Assembly: GCF_001548475.1 (NCBI RefSeq)
Contig: NZ_LRUJ01000033.1
Location: 1-55,762, forward strand
Reading direction: 5' to 3'
DNA from: Bordetella hinzii LMG 13501
GTDB taxonomy: Bacteria; Pseudomonadota; Gammaproteobacteria; Burkholderiales; Burkholderiaceae_B
Length of the DNA stretch: 55,762 nt
Under the pieces are notes generated by a model that was not told the DNA's origin, ran no database searches, and was given only the letters and a program-made list of their open reading frames with translations. A program made the translations under genes and the position numbers. Shown here in pieces: positions 24,584 through 33,001 of this stretch (positions are counted from its first letter, which is position 1; the number at the start of each line of letters is the position of its first letter).

Positions 24584-24610
24584 GCCGGAAAGCCCAACAC
24601 GGAGACAATC

Positions 24611-25786
24611 ATGCAGCACATCGGCGCGGACATGGCCATCACCCAGGTATCCGCCATCCCCTTGAACATCGAGGTCGCCATGCCCGTGCCGGGCGGCGAA
24701 AAACGCAGCACGCTGTCCTGCGTGCTGGCGCGCATCGACACCGCCTGCGGCCTGAGCGGCTGCGGCTTCACGGCCATCACCGAAGAAGAAGTCGTGGCCG
24801 CCGCCATCGAGCACATCGCCGCCGACGCGCTGCGGGGCGAATCGGCCATGGACAGCGAGAAACTGTGGGAAAAACTCTATTGGCTGCTCACGCCGCGCGG
24901 GCAGAGCGGCTATGCCGCCCACGCCATGGCCGCCATCGACATCGCCCTGTGGGACTTGAAGGCCCAGCGCCTGGGCCTGCCGCTGTGGCGCCTGCTGGGC
25001 GGCGCGCGCGACCGCGTGCCCGTCTACGCCACCTTTGGCTTCAATTTCCTGGATCGCGAACAACTGGCCGAAGCGGCCGCGCAATGGGTGCAGCGCGGCT
25101 TCTCGCGCCTGAAAATGACCGTGGGCAACCATGGCCTGCAACGGCGCGACGAACCCCGCCCCCTGTCCGAGCTGATACGCGAGGACGAAGCGCGGGTGCG
25201 TGCGGTCCGCGCCCGCGTGGGCCAGGACATCGAGCTGTGCATAGACGCCAATTGCAGCCTGGACCCCTACCACGCCCGCGTGCTGGCCGCGCGCCTGGCC
25301 GACTGCGATATCGCTTTTTTTGAAGAACCCCTGACGCAGAACGACGCCCACGCCCTGGCCGACCTGCGCCGGCGCGCGCCCATGCCGCTGGCCGGCGGGC
25401 AGAACGAGGGCCTGGCCGCGCGCTTCGCGGACTTCTTCCGCGCCGGGTCGCTGGACATCGCCCAACCCAATGTCGCCATCACCGGCGGCTTCACACAATG
25501 CCTGCGCATCGCCGGCATGGCCCAGGCCTGCAACATCGCCATCGCCAACGGCGGGGCCTGGCCCTTCCACAACATGCACCTGCACGCCGGCCTGGCGCAC
25601 GGCGGCTTCATCGAGTACCACACCGTCGCCGTCAAGGTCTGCGAGCAGATCTTCGACGGGCTGCCCCAGCCCGAGGCCGGCTGGCTGCCGCTGCCCGAGC
25701 GCCCGGGCCTGGGCTTCACCCCCGACTGGGAGCGCATCCGCGACATCGCCCGACGCCCGCTGTCGCGCGGGCACGGCAAGCACTGA
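24611..25786 (+). CDS. Enolase-superfamily enzyme (mandelate racemase/muconate lactonizing type)
   Basis: A 391-residue enolase-superfamily protein with the N-terminal capping domain and a C-terminal barrel. Expected metal ligands are visible: D212 in CIDANCSLD, the glutamates of FFEEPL (about 238-239) and E266 in LAGGQNEG. The strand that usually carries the KxK base pair reads RLKMTVG, so only the first lysine (K168) is kept and the second is threonine; a histidine (H320, GAWPFHNMH) remains as possible acid/base. That suggests a dehydratase or epimerase acting from one face rather than a classical racemase. GGAGACAATC precedes the chosen ATG. It is followed by a Bug receptor and preceded by LysR, an acid-sugar or hydroxy-acid utilisation layout. 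Confidence 0.85.
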   Translation: MQHIGADMAITQVSAIPLNIEVAMPVPGGEKRSTLSCVLARIDTACGLSGCGFTAITEEEVVAAAIEHIAADALRGESAMDSEKLWEKLYWLLTPRGQSGYAAHAMAAIDIALWDLKAQRLGLPLWRLLGGARDRVPVYATFGFNFLDREQLAEAAAQWVQRGFSRLKMTVGNHGLQRRDEPRPLSELIREDEARVRAVRARVGQDIELCIDANCSLDPYHARVLAARLADCDIAFFEEPLTQNDAHALADLRRRAPMPLAGGQNEGLAARFADFFRAGSLDIAQPNVAITGGFTQCLRIAGMAQACNIAIANGGAWPFHNMHLHAGLAHGGFIEYHTVAVKVCEQIFDGLPQPEAGWLPLPERPGLGFTPDWERIRDIARRPLSRGHGKH

Positions 25787-25841
25787 CCCCCCACGACACC
25801 ATCCATGACAAGCCGCGCCATGACGCGGCGGGAGACAAACC

Positions 25842-26828
25842 ATGCAAGGCAACCGCCCCAAGGGGAACCGGGCACGCGGCTGGCTGGCCGCCCTCTTCGC
25901 CCTCGCCGCCTGTGGCGCGCAGGCCGCCACCTGGCCCGCGCAGCAGCCCATCAGGCTGATCGTGCCGGCCGCGCCCGGCGGCTCGCTGGACATCCTGTCC
26001 CGGCCCTTGGCGACCCAGCTGGGCGCCGTCCTCGGCCAGACCGTCATCGTCGAGAACCGGGGCGGCGCCGGGGGCATGCTGGGCGCGGACTACGCCGCCA
26101 AGGCCACCCCCGACGGCTACACCTTCCTGATGGGCGCGGTCCATCACGCCATCGGCGCCACGGTCAACCACAACCTGATGTTCAAGCCCGAGCGCGACCT
26201 GGTCGCCGTGGCGAGCATAGGCACCACGCCCAACGTCGTCATCGTCAACAAGAAGCTGCCGGTCAACACCCCACAGGAGCTGGTCGCCTGGATGAAGCAA
26301 AAGGGCGACAGCGCCAACTACGCCACCGGCGGCCCGGGCACCCTGCAGCACCTGAGCATGGAGTGGTTCAAGTCGGTGGCGGGCGTGAAGGCCGTCGCCG
26401 TGCATTACCGCGGCAGCGCGCCGGCCATGAGCGACCTGCTGGGCGGCCAGGTGGACCTGATGTTCGAGACCATGCCGCTGGCCCTGGCCCAGACCCGCTC
26501 GGGCGCCGTGCGCGCCATCGCGGTCACCAGCCAGGCGCGCGCGCCCGCCCTGCCGGCGCTGCCCACCCTGGGCGAGACGGTGGCCCCCGGCTTCGCCGTC
26601 TCCAGCTGGTATGGCGTAATGGCCCCGGCCGGCACCCCGCCCGCGATCATGGACCGCATGCATGACGCCATCGAGCGGGCGCTGGAGACGCCGGAACTGA
26701 AAAAAGTCTGGGACGGCGCCGGCGTGCAGCCGGACCCGATGTCGCGCGCGCAGTTCCAGGCCTTCTGGCTGGACGATATCCAGCGCTGGGGCAAGATCGC
26801 GCGCGAACACGCCATCCGGATCGACTAA
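25842..26828 (+). CDS. Bug-family (TctC-type) tripartite transporter solute receptor
   Basis: A 328-residue periplasmic receptor. The signal peptide runs to about residue 30 (AACGAQAATWPAQ), followed by the Bug markers IRLIVPAAPGGSLDILSRPL and VIVENRGGAGGMLG, TFLMGAVHHA, then VHYRGSAPAMSDLLGGQVDL. It lies 55 bp after the enolase-superfamily gene, with a GCCGCG/CGCGGC stem at 25812-25829 between. No TctA/TctB membrane genes are near, so, as often in Bordetella relatives, it may use a shared TctAB or act as a sensor. Ligand: probably the carboxylate used by the upstream enzyme. Confidence 0.92.
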   Translation: MQGNRPKGNRARGWLAALFALAACGAQAATWPAQQPIRLIVPAAPGGSLDILSRPLATQLGAVLGQTVIVENRGGAGGMLGADYAAKATPDGYTFLMGAVHHAIGATVNHNLMFKPERDLVAVASIGTTPNVVIVNKKLPVNTPQELVAWMKQKGDSANYATGGPGTLQHLSMEWFKSVAGVKAVAVHYRGSAPAMSDLLGGQVDLMFETMPLALAQTRSGAVRAIAVTSQARAPALPALPTLGETVAPGFAVSSWYGVMAPAGTPPAIMDRMHDAIERALETPELKKVWDGAGVQPDPMSRAQFQAFWLDDIQRWGKIAREHAIRID

Positions 26829-26844
26829 CGGCGCGGCCGCCAGC

Positions 26845-27393
26845 TCAGCCGTCGCGCGGCTCCTCGGGCGTGGGCAGCGTGAGTTGGTAGAAGGCCGCAT
26901 CCAGCCAGCGGCCGAACTTGAAGCCGACCTGCGGCATCGTGCCCGTGTGCACGAAGCCCAGTTTTTCGTGCAGGGCGATGCTGCCCGCGTTGCTGGCGTC
27001 GATACAGCCCACCAGCACATGCAGCTGCGCCTGCCGGGCGCGCCGTATCAGTTCGCGCAGCAACAGCCCGCCCAGCCCCCGGCCGCGCTGGTCGCGGTGC
27101 ACATAGACGCTGTGCTCCGCGGTGTACTTGTAGGCCGGAAAGGCGCGGAACGTGCCCCAGCTGGCAAAACCCAGCAAGCGGTCCTGCGCATCGACCGCGC
27201 CCACCACGGGGAAGCCGCCGGCGCGCTTGGCGGCAAACCAGGCCGCCATGGCCGCCGGCGGCCGCGGCACGTAGTCGTAGAGCGCCGTCGAATTGACGAT
27301 GGCGTCGTTCAGGATGTCCAGGATGGCGGCCGCGTGCCCGGCCTCGGTGCAATCGATCAGGCGCACTTCATCGTGCGGCGTAGGGGCGCTCAT
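26845..27393 (-). CDS. GNAT-family N-acetyltransferase (phosphinothricin-acetyltransferase-like)
   Basis: A 182-residue acetyltransferase. The acetyl-CoA motif is VHRDQRGRGLGGLLLRELI, followed by LVGCIDASNAGSIALHEKLG and the PAT-type ending GFKFGRWLDAAFYQ. The ATG at 27393 is preceded by CGGAG; a TTG at 27423 would add 10 residues without a clear ribosome site. Related proteins acetylate phosphinothricin, methionine sulfoximine or similar amino acids, giving resistance or detoxification. It is convergent to the Bug gene and follows the DUF4198 gene across a terminator-like hairpin, so it is probably transcribed alone. Confidence 0.88.
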   Translation of the reverse strand: MSAPTPHDEVRLIDCTEAGHAAAILDILNDAIVNSTALYDYVPRPPAAMAAWFAAKRAGGFPVVGAVDAQDRLLGFASWGTFRAFPAYKYTAEHSVYVHRDQRGRGLGGLLLRELIRRARQAQLHVLVGCIDASNAGSIALHEKLGFVHTGTMPQVGFKFGRWLDAAFYQLTLPTPEEPRDG

Positions 27394-27423
27394 CGCGGGC
27401 TCCGTCGGATAGGGGTCATTCAA

Positions 27424-27447
27424 GCGGGCGGGCCGTGGCCCGCCCGC
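27424..27447 (-). terminator. 11-bp GC inverted repeat after the DUF4198 gene
   Basis: GCGGGCGGGCC and its exact complement separated by GT at 27435-27436. It lies downstream of the leftward DUF4198 stop (27515) and 31 bp before the GNAT start. On the minus strand it is followed by TTGAA. Probably ends the DUF4198 transcript. Confidence 0.55.
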
Positions 27448-27514
27448 CCCGGCCAGGGGGCTGCCGGCATGATGCGCGCATTATCCCCCAAGCCGCCGAC
27501 CGCCGGGCCTCGCC

Positions 27515-28132
27515 TTACTGGGCGCGCTCGAAGGTCAAGGTGCTGACGTAGCGCTTCTTGGTGTAGGGCTTGCCGTCATGCTGGCCGGCCTGCTCCAGCG
27601 TGTGGCCTGCCTCGAGCACATATTGGCCCGGCCACGGCGTCTCGATGGTGAACTTGCCGGCCTCGTCGGTGCGGAATTGCTTCATCCATTTGGGCGGGCC
27701 GAAGACGGTGACTTCGGTCTTGGGCAGGGGCTTGCCCTCGAAGGTCAGCACGAAGGTGTTGCCGCCGGCGGCGGTGGGGGCGAACTCCAGCGGCAATTGC
27801 GCCCGGGTGTCGTCCCGGCCCAGCCGCGCGCTGTAATCCAGCAGGGTTTCCTTGAAGAGCACGGACTGGCCCAGGCGGGTTTCGCCGCGCGCGTCGAATT
27901 CGTAGTAATCGGCGCCGGTGGCGGCCGGCTTGACCTTCTTGCCGTTGAGCGAGGGCTCGACGACCACCTTGCCCAGGAAGCCGTCGGTCTTTTCGCGCAG
28001 GTCATCGGCCCACTCGCCGAAATAGGCGCGGACCTTGGTGTCGCCGGCCGGCTCCAGCCAGACGAAATGGGCCGCTGCCATGCCGCTCCAGCCCAGCAGC
28101 GCGAGCGCCGCGACGGATTTGATGATGCGCAT
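27515..28132 (-). CDS. DUF4198 family periplasmic protein
   Basis: A 205-residue secreted protein: signal peptide MRIIKSVAALALLGWSGMAA ending before HFVWLEP, then the DUF4198 pattern (WLEPAGDTKVRAYFGEWADD near the start; FVLTFEGKPLPKTEVTVFGP and FTIETPWPGQYVLEA near the end), an Ig-like fold. Members lie with metal transporters and TonB receptors and are thought to act in cobalt/nickel or iron handling in the periplasm. Here a Fur-box match at 28206-28224 lies about 75 bp upstream, which supports iron-responsive expression. It is a single gene: terminator-like hairpins lie on both sides. Confidence 0.85.
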   Translation of the reverse strand: MRIIKSVAALALLGWSGMAAAHFVWLEPAGDTKVRAYFGEWADDLREKTDGFLGKVVVEPSLNGKKVKPAATGADYYEFDARGETRLGQSVLFKETLLDYSARLGRDDTRAQLPLEFAPTAAGGNTFVLTFEGKPLPKTEVTVFGPPKWMKQFRTDEAGKFTIETPWPGQYVLEAGHTLEQAGQHDGKPYTKKRYVSTLTFERAQ

Positions 28133-28205
28133 ATTGCCTTCCTTTTGGGTGATGTTGTCGCGGCGCGTCCCCGCCCGCTCAAGGCTCGACGATCCTATCG
28201 AGGAT

Positions 28206-28224
28206 GCAAATTATAATCATTATT
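28206..28224 (-). promoter_or_regulatory. Fur-box-like site upstream of the DUF4198 gene
   Basis: The 19-mer here contains ATAATCATTAT exactly as in the consensus GATAATGATAATCATTATC and matches it at 15 of 19 positions. It is an AT-rich island in a GC-rich region, 74 bp upstream of the DUF4198 start. The expected regulator is Fur with Fe(II); binding has not been shown. Confidence 0.65.
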
Positions 28225-28237
28225 GATTCACCCTCAT

Positions 28238-28263
28238 GCCAGACGCCCGCCCGGGCGTCTGGC
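28238..28263 (-). terminator. 12-bp inverted repeat after the MFS gene
   Basis: GCCAGACGCCCG (28238-28249) is exactly complementary to 28252-28263. It is 31 bp downstream of the leftward MFS stop and just before the Fur box, so it should separate the MFS transcript from DUF4198. No strong T tract. Confidence 0.6.
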
Positions 28264-28294
28264 GGCAACGGCGGCGACAGCGGCGGCCGGCGGG

Positions 28295-29512
28295 TCAAGC
28301 CGCGCGCCGCTGGCGCAGGAAGACATAGCTCAGCGCGCACACGGCCAGGGCCAGCGGGATGAAGGACACCCACAAGACCGTATCCCAGTCATAGGCCGCC
28401 AGCAGGCCGCCGGAAGCAAACGACCCCACCGCCATGGTCCCGAACACGATGAAGTCGTTCAGGGACTGCACGCGGGTCTTCTCTTCCGGACGATGGCACT
28501 CCAGCACCAGGGCCGACGCGCCCACGAAACCGAAGTTCCAGCCCAGGCCCAGCAGGATCAGGGTGAGCCAGAAATGGGCCACGTCCACGCCGGCCAGCCC
28601 CACCGCCGCGGCGATCCCGGTCAGCAGCAGGCCCAGCGCCACGATGCGGCCGGAACCGAAACGCGAGATCAGCCTGCCAGTGAAAAAACTCGGGGCATAC
28701 ATGGCGATCACATGCCACTGCAAGCCCAGGTTGGCGCTTTCTTGCGGGTGGCCGCAAAGATGCATGGCCAGGGGCGCGGCCGTCATGAGGAAGTTCATCA
28801 GCAGGTAGGAGACGGCGCCGCAGACCACCGCGGTGACAAACAGCGGCTGGCGCGCGATGACCGACAGCGGACGGCCCTGCGCGACCTCGGCCGGCGTCAA
28901 GACCGGCAGGCGCACGCCCCAGAGCACCAGCCCCGACACCACCGCCACCCCGGCCTGCACGAGATAGGTGGCCGCGAACATATGCGGCTGCCAGAGAGAC
29001 ATGGTGTGGGTGACGATCTGCGGCCCGACGACGCCGGCCAGCACGCCGCCGCCCATCACGAAGGACAGCGCGCGGGCCCGCCTGGCGGGCGCCACGCCGT
29101 CGGCCGCGGCGAAGCGGAAGGACAGCACCACGGCCGCATAGGCGCCACCAAAGAAGGTCGCCAGGCAGAACAGCCAGAAGGAAGCGGACACCATGGCCAT
29201 GGCGGCCAGCAGGCCGACCAGGACGCCGCAGCCCGTGCCCGCCATGAAGGCGGCGCGCCGCCCGTGGCGGCGGGCGATGGCCCCGACCGGCATGATGCAG
29301 GCCGCCATGCCGACCACGAAGACGGAAATCGGCAGCGTGGCCAGCGCCTTGTCGGGCGCCAGCATATCGCCGACGATGGCGCCGGTCGCGTAGACCACGA
29401 CCGAATTGGCCCCGGCCAGCGCCTGGGCGATGGTGAGCCGGGCGACATTGCCGCGCTGCTCGCGCGGCGACAATTCGGCGGGAGCAGAAGCACTCAAGGC
29501 TGCGGCGGACAC
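28295..29512 (-). CDS. MFS transporter
   Basis: A 405-residue major-facilitator carrier with about twelve hydrophobic segments. The loop 2-3 motif is present as GAIARRHGRRAAFMAG (canonical GxxxDRxGRR variant) and a second copy GRLISRFGSGRIVALG in the second half. The centre carries FRFAAADGVAPARRARALSF. The N-terminal stretch SPREQRGNVARLTIAQALAG resembles uncharacterised efflux carriers of betaproteobacteria. A palindrome with 6-bp arms (29562-29579) sits upstream. Substrate unknown; export of a small organic compound is likely. Confidence 0.88.
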   Translation of the reverse strand: MSAAALSASAPAELSPREQRGNVARLTIAQALAGANSVVVYATGAIVGDMLAPDKALATLPISVFVVGMAACIMPVGAIARRHGRRAAFMAGTGCGVLVGLLAAMAMVSASFWLFCLATFFGGAYAAVVLSFRFAAADGVAPARRARALSFVMGGGVLAGVVGPQIVTHTMSLWQPHMFAATYLVQAGVAVVSGLVLWGVRLPVLTPAEVAQGRPLSVIARQPLFVTAVVCGAVSYLLMNFLMTAAPLAMHLCGHPQESANLGLQWHVIAMYAPSFFTGRLISRFGSGRIVALGLLLTGIAAAVGLAGVDVAHFWLTLILLGLGWNFGFVGASALVLECHRPEEKTRVQSLNDFIVFGTMAVGSFASGGLLAAYDWDTVLWVSFIPLALAVCALSYVFLRQRRAA

Positions 29513-29561
29513 AACACTACCTCGTAGGAATCCGGAAAACCCATCATCCTATATGCCAGAC

Positions 29562-29579
29562 AGTTATATGTAAATAACT
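29562..29579. promoter_or_regulatory. AGTTAT-N6-ATAACT palindrome upstream of the MFS gene
   Basis: Inverted repeat of 6-bp arms with an ATGTAA centre, about 50 bp upstream of the MFS start, in the 98-bp gap to the SDR gene. AT-rich in GC-rich surroundings, of a size used by TetR or MarR proteins. No candidate repressor gene is next to it. Confidence 0.4.
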
Positions 29580-29610
29580 ATCAGGACTTATGCCCCGCGC
29601 CGCCGCGCCC

Positions 29611-30342
29611 TCAGAGATACAGCCCGCCGTCGATCATGATTTCCGCCCCGGTGATGTATTTGGCGGCGTCCGACAGCAGGAACACCACGGTCGGCGCCAC
29701 GTCCTCGGCGTCGGCCAGCCGTCCCAGCGGCACCTGGGCGGCCCGCTTGCGGTTGGCCTCCTCCCCCCGGAAATGGATCATGGGCGTATTGACCGGGCCG
29801 GGCGCCACATAGTTGACGCGCACATTGTCAAAGCCCGCGTCGGCGGCCAGCGCCTTGGTCATGCCGCGCAAGGCCCATTTGGTGGCGCAGTACGAGAAGG
29901 AATTGGGCGAACCGCGCATGCCGGCGGCCGAACCGATATTGACGATGCTGCCGTCCTTGCGGGCGCGCATGGGCTCGGCGAAGATCTTCATCCCCAGGAA
30001 GGCGCCCAGCTGGTTGACCTGGAAATGGCGCTCGAAGTTCTGTGCCGTGGTGTCCGCGAGCGGCCGTGGATCATAGATGCCCGCGTTGTTGACCAGGCCG
30101 TGAATCTCGCCCAGGCTGTGCGCGACCTCCCGCGCATGACGCCAGTCTGCCTCGCGGCTGACGTCCATCGGGACAAAGCGCGCGCGTTCGCCCAGGGCGC
30201 GCTCGGCCTGCCTGCCCTCCTGCTCCAGCACATCGCCGATCACGACGCTGGCGCCGCGCTCGACCAGCATGCGGGCTTGCAGCAGGCCCTGGCCTCGCGC
30301 GCCCCCGGATATGACGATGACTTTCCCGGCAAATTCATTCAT
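29611..30342 (-). CDS. Short-chain dehydrogenase/reductase (SDR)
   Basis: A 243-residue classical SDR. The cofactor motif is VIVISGGARGQGLLQARML (GxxxGxG), then NNAGIY, the serine in NIGSAAGMRG, the YxxxK as YCATKWALRG and the PG motif in NYVAPGPVNTPMI. An acidic residue at VVIGDV after strand 2 suggests NAD rather than NADP. It follows the Bug gene by 56 bp, downstream of the cupin gene, and probably oxidises or reduces a hydroxy/oxo compound of the same pathway. The ATG at 30342 begins MNEFAGK; a longer frame upstream runs through the Bug stop. Confidence 0.9.
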   Translation of the reverse strand: MNEFAGKVIVISGGARGQGLLQARMLVERGASVVIGDVLEQEGRQAERALGERARFVPMDVSREADWRHAREVAHSLGEIHGLVNNAGIYDPRPLADTTAQNFERHFQVNQLGAFLGMKIFAEPMRARKDGSIVNIGSAAGMRGSPNSFSYCATKWALRGMTKALAADAGFDNVRVNYVAPGPVNTPMIHFRGEEANRKRAAQVPLGRLADAEDVAPTVVFLLSDAAKYITGAEIMIDGGLYL

Positions 30343-30398
30343 GCTCTTGCTCGCTGTAGGCTTGTTCGTCCAAGAGGGAAGCCCGTGGGCCTCCCGCG

Positions 30399-31352
30399 TC
30401 AATCGGCCGAAATATCGCCCTCCTTGATGATGGCGTTCCATTTGGAGATTTCGGCGGCGATATAGGCCTGCGATTGCTCGCGCGACAGCGCCATCGGCTC
30501 GGCCGCGTTATCGCGGAACAGCTTCTGCAGCTTGTCGGTCTTGATGACGGCCTGCGTGCTCCGGTGCAGCTTGTCCAGGATGTCCGGCGAGACACCCTTG
30601 GGCGTCATGAGCGCCACCCAGGTAGTGGCATTGAAGCCCGGGTAATACCTCGCGATGGTTTCCACGGCCGGATAGCCGGCCAGTCCCTTGGCCGAGCCGG
30701 TGGCGATGATCTTCAGCCGGCCCGAATCGATATGGGGCTTGGCCGCCGGCAGCGACTCCACCATCAGGTCCACGTCGCCGCCGATCAGTCCGCTCAGGGC
30801 GGCGGTCGCGCCCTTGTAGGGAATGTGCAGCACGTCCACGCCCGCATAGCGCTTGAACATCTCCATGGTCAGGTGATTGGTCAGGCCGATGCCGCCCGAG
30901 GCATAGTTGGTGCCCGGCTTGGTCTTCAGGTAGGCGACCAGCTCATCGACCCGGCCGGCCGGCAACTCCGCGCGGGTGATCAGCACCTGCGCCATTTCAT
31001 ACAGCACGGCGATCTGGTCGAAGTCGCTGAGCGTGCGGTAGGGGATGGATTTATAGAGGCTCTCGTTGATGGAGGCCGGTCCCCCGGAGGTAAACAGAAT
31101 GGTGTAGCCATCATGGGGCGCGCGCTTGGCGGCCTCGGTGCCGATGATGCCGCCCGCGCCGGCCTTGTTCTCGACGATGACGGGCTGGCCCAGCGTTTTC
31201 TGCAGTTCTTCGGCAAACGCCCGGGCGATGATGTCCGTCGTCTGTCCCGGCGGAAACGGCACGATGAGCTTGACGGGGCTTTCGGGGTAGGCTGCGTGGG
31301 CTGAAAAGGCCATGCAGGCGCTGATCAGCCATCCCTTGACGAGGGCTTTCAT
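30399..31352 (-). CDS. Bug-family (TctC-type) solute receptor in the cupin-SDR set
   Basis: A 317-residue periplasmic receptor. Signal peptide [20 protein letters not shown] ends before [20 protein letters not shown]; further markers are [37 protein letters not shown] and [20 protein letters not shown]. It lies 31 bp after the cupin gene and before the SDR gene, so the three are likely one transcript. Probably binds the aromatic or carboxylate substrate for the cupin/SDR pair. Confidence 0.92.
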   Translation of the reverse strand: MKALVKGWLISACMAFSAHAAYPESPVKLIVPFPPGQTTDIIARAFAEELQKTLGQPVIVENKAGAGGIIGTEAAKRAPHDGYTILFTSGGPASINESLYKSIPYRTLSDFDQIAVLYEMAQVLITRAELPAGRVDELVAYLKTKPGTNYASGGIGLTNHLTMEMFKRYAGVDVLHIPYKGATAALSGLIGGDVDLMVESLPAAKPHIDSGRLKIIATGSAKGLAGYPAVETIARYYPGFNATTWVALMTPKGVSPDILDKLHRSTQAVIKTDKLQKLFRDNAAEPMALSREQSQAYIAAEISKWNAIIKEGDISAD

Positions 31353-31383
31353 TGTTGTCTCCGGTTTTTTCTTGTGGTTGCGC

Positions 31384-31893
31384 TCAGCGGATGAAGTGCT
31401 TGACGAAATCCCGGCCCAGGCCGACTTGCTCGAAATGCGCTTCGGCCAGGTTGGCGTAGTAAAAGGCGTCCACCACCTTCTCAACGCCGCCGTCCTCCCG
31501 GTAATAGGTGATGGCGCCGTGGTTCTGGAACAGGGTGATCATTTCGTCCTGGTCCTCGTCCACGACCAGCGTATGGATGTCGCCCGGCGTCTCGTAGAGG
31601 TAGGAACCGGCGCGCGCGACCCAGTCTCTTTCGAGATAACGCCACGAGCCCTTGATGACATAGGCGTGCACCGGCGCGGGATGCCGGTGGCGCGACAGGA
31701 AACCCCGGCCCCTGAAGCGGGTCAGGTGCACCCAATAGCCTTGCGACAGGTTCAGGCACAGCGGCCGGGACCAGCGGTTCGGGCCATTCGGCACCCATAG
31801 CCTGTCGTCGTCGGCCGAAAGCACATCGGGCACGAAAAGCTCCGGCAGCATGTGCCTTTCTTGCGGGCCGGCGTACGGTTTGATTTGCTCCAC
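31384..31893 (-). CDS. Cupin protein, 2,4'-dihydroxyacetophenone dioxygenase-like
   Basis: A 169-residue single-cupin protein. Motif 1 is [20 protein letters not shown] and motif 2 [11 protein letters not shown], giving the metal-binding His/Glu set of 2,4'-dihydroxyacetophenone dioxygenase relatives, which cleave a C-C bond next to a ketone with O2. The GTG at 31893 (product [19 protein letters not shown]) was preferred because AGAAGGGA lies just upstream; an ATG at 32022 would overlap the LysR gene. A TATATA lies 61 bp upstream. It is followed by a Bug receptor and an SDR and preceded by a LysR gene in the same direction. Confidence 0.75.
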   Translation of the reverse strand: MEQIKPYAGPQERHMLPELFVPDVLSADDDRLWVPNGPNRWSRPLCLNLSQGYWVHLTRFRGRGFLSRHRHPAPVHAYVIKGSWRYLERDWVARAGSYLYETPGDIHTLVVDEDQDEMITLFQNHGAITYYREDGGVEKVVDAFYYANLAEAHFEQVGLGRDFVKHFIR

Positions 31894-31981
31894 GATTCCC
31901 TTCTCTGCGGCTTGGATGATCAAAGCGGGCAGTGTAGGGAGCGGCCGGGACGCTATATACCCCGGTTCGGGAATGGCGCCA

Positions 31982-32938
31982 TCAGTTTTCGTGATGGATG
32001 AGGCGGGTGCCCTGCCATACACCGTCGCCGATCAATTGCCGTATGCATGCGGTCATCGCCGAGCGCGCGGCCAGCGCCGCCGGCGACAGCTGCTCTTCGT
32101 TGAGGCTGCACAGCAGATTGATCCTGAGCGCGTCCTGGTCATTGACCCGCGTCCACTCGAAACGCTGGCGGGCGTCCTTGACGCTGCCCATGACGGCCCA
32201 GGGCTGGATGACCGCCCCCAGGCCGGCGGCCAGCGCGGCCATCGTCATGGGCAGGGAGTCCACGTCCAGCGCGATCCGGGGCTGGACCTGGGCGCGCGCG
32301 AAGGCCGCGTCCAGCACCGAGCGCAAGCCATGGCCGACCGTGGGCAGGATGAGCGGCTCGTCGGCCAGCTCGGCCAGGCTGGCCGCTTCGGGCAGGGGCC
32401 GGACGTGCCGGCGCCGCGCCCGGATCAGGAACAGCTCTTCTTCGAACAGCGGCCGCACCGTCCAGGTGCGTCCGGCGAAGATGCTGTGGCGGCCGCGCTG
32501 GTCGAACAGGATGGCCATGTCCAATTCGCGCGCGTTGAGCATATCGGCCAGCATGCCGGACATGCCGCCCACCATGTGCAGGCGCACATCCGGATAGCGG
32601 GCGCGCAGCGCCGCGACCAGCGGCAGGCCGAGGATGGATTCGGTGGTGGCCGGCAGACCGATACTGACCGAGCCTGTCAGGCGCGGCTGCTGCGCGCTGC
32701 GTATGGCCTGCTCCGCATGCCGCAAGGTCAGCTTGGCCTCGCGGAAAAACGCCGTGCCCGCTTCGGTGGGTTCGACACCGCGCGGGTTACGCTTGAGCAG
32801 GCGCGTGCCCAGCTCCCCTTCCAGCCGGCTGATCTGCTGGCTGAGCGCGGACTGCACCATGTCGAGTTCGATGGCCGCGCGGCTCATCGAGCCCAATTCG
32901 ACGATGCGGATGAAATAGCGGAGCTGGCGGAGTTCCAT
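31982..32938 (-). CDS. LysR-family transcriptional regulator (Nac/Cbl-like)
   Basis: A 318-residue LysR protein starting MELRQLRYFIRIVELGSMSR, with the DNA-binding helix DMVQSALSQQISRLEGELGT. The core LTGSVSIGLPATTESILGLP and later VGHGLRSVLDAAF resemble the Nac/Cbl branch. It lies immediately upstream of the cupin-Bug-SDR genes on the same strand with an 88-bp gap, so it probably regulates them. A GATAAT hexamer on the minus strand at 32978-32973 is a possible -10 for the gene itself. Confidence 0.92.
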   Translation of the reverse strand: MELRQLRYFIRIVELGSMSRAAIELDMVQSALSQQISRLEGELGTRLLKRNPRGVEPTEAGTAFFREAKLTLRHAEQAIRSAQQPRLTGSVSIGLPATTESILGLPLVAALRARYPDVRLHMVGGMSGMLADMLNARELDMAILFDQRGRHSIFAGRTWTVRPLFEEELFLIRARRRHVRPLPEAASLAELADEPLILPTVGHGLRSVLDAAFARAQVQPRIALDVDSLPMTMAALAAGLGAVIQPWAVMGSVKDARQRFEWTRVNDQDALRINLLCSLNEEQLSPAALAARSAMTACIRQLIGDGVWQGTRLIHHEN

Positions 32939-33001
32939 CGGGGCGGCGGATTTGTCGGCGGCGGGCCGCTTGATTATCGCCCAGGCGCCCCGGCCCGCGG
33001 T

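Noticed and set aside
27394-27423. TTG start at 27423 for the GNAT gene
   Set aside because: It would add ten residues not part of the fold and has no ribosome site; the ATG at 27393 has CGGAG upstream.
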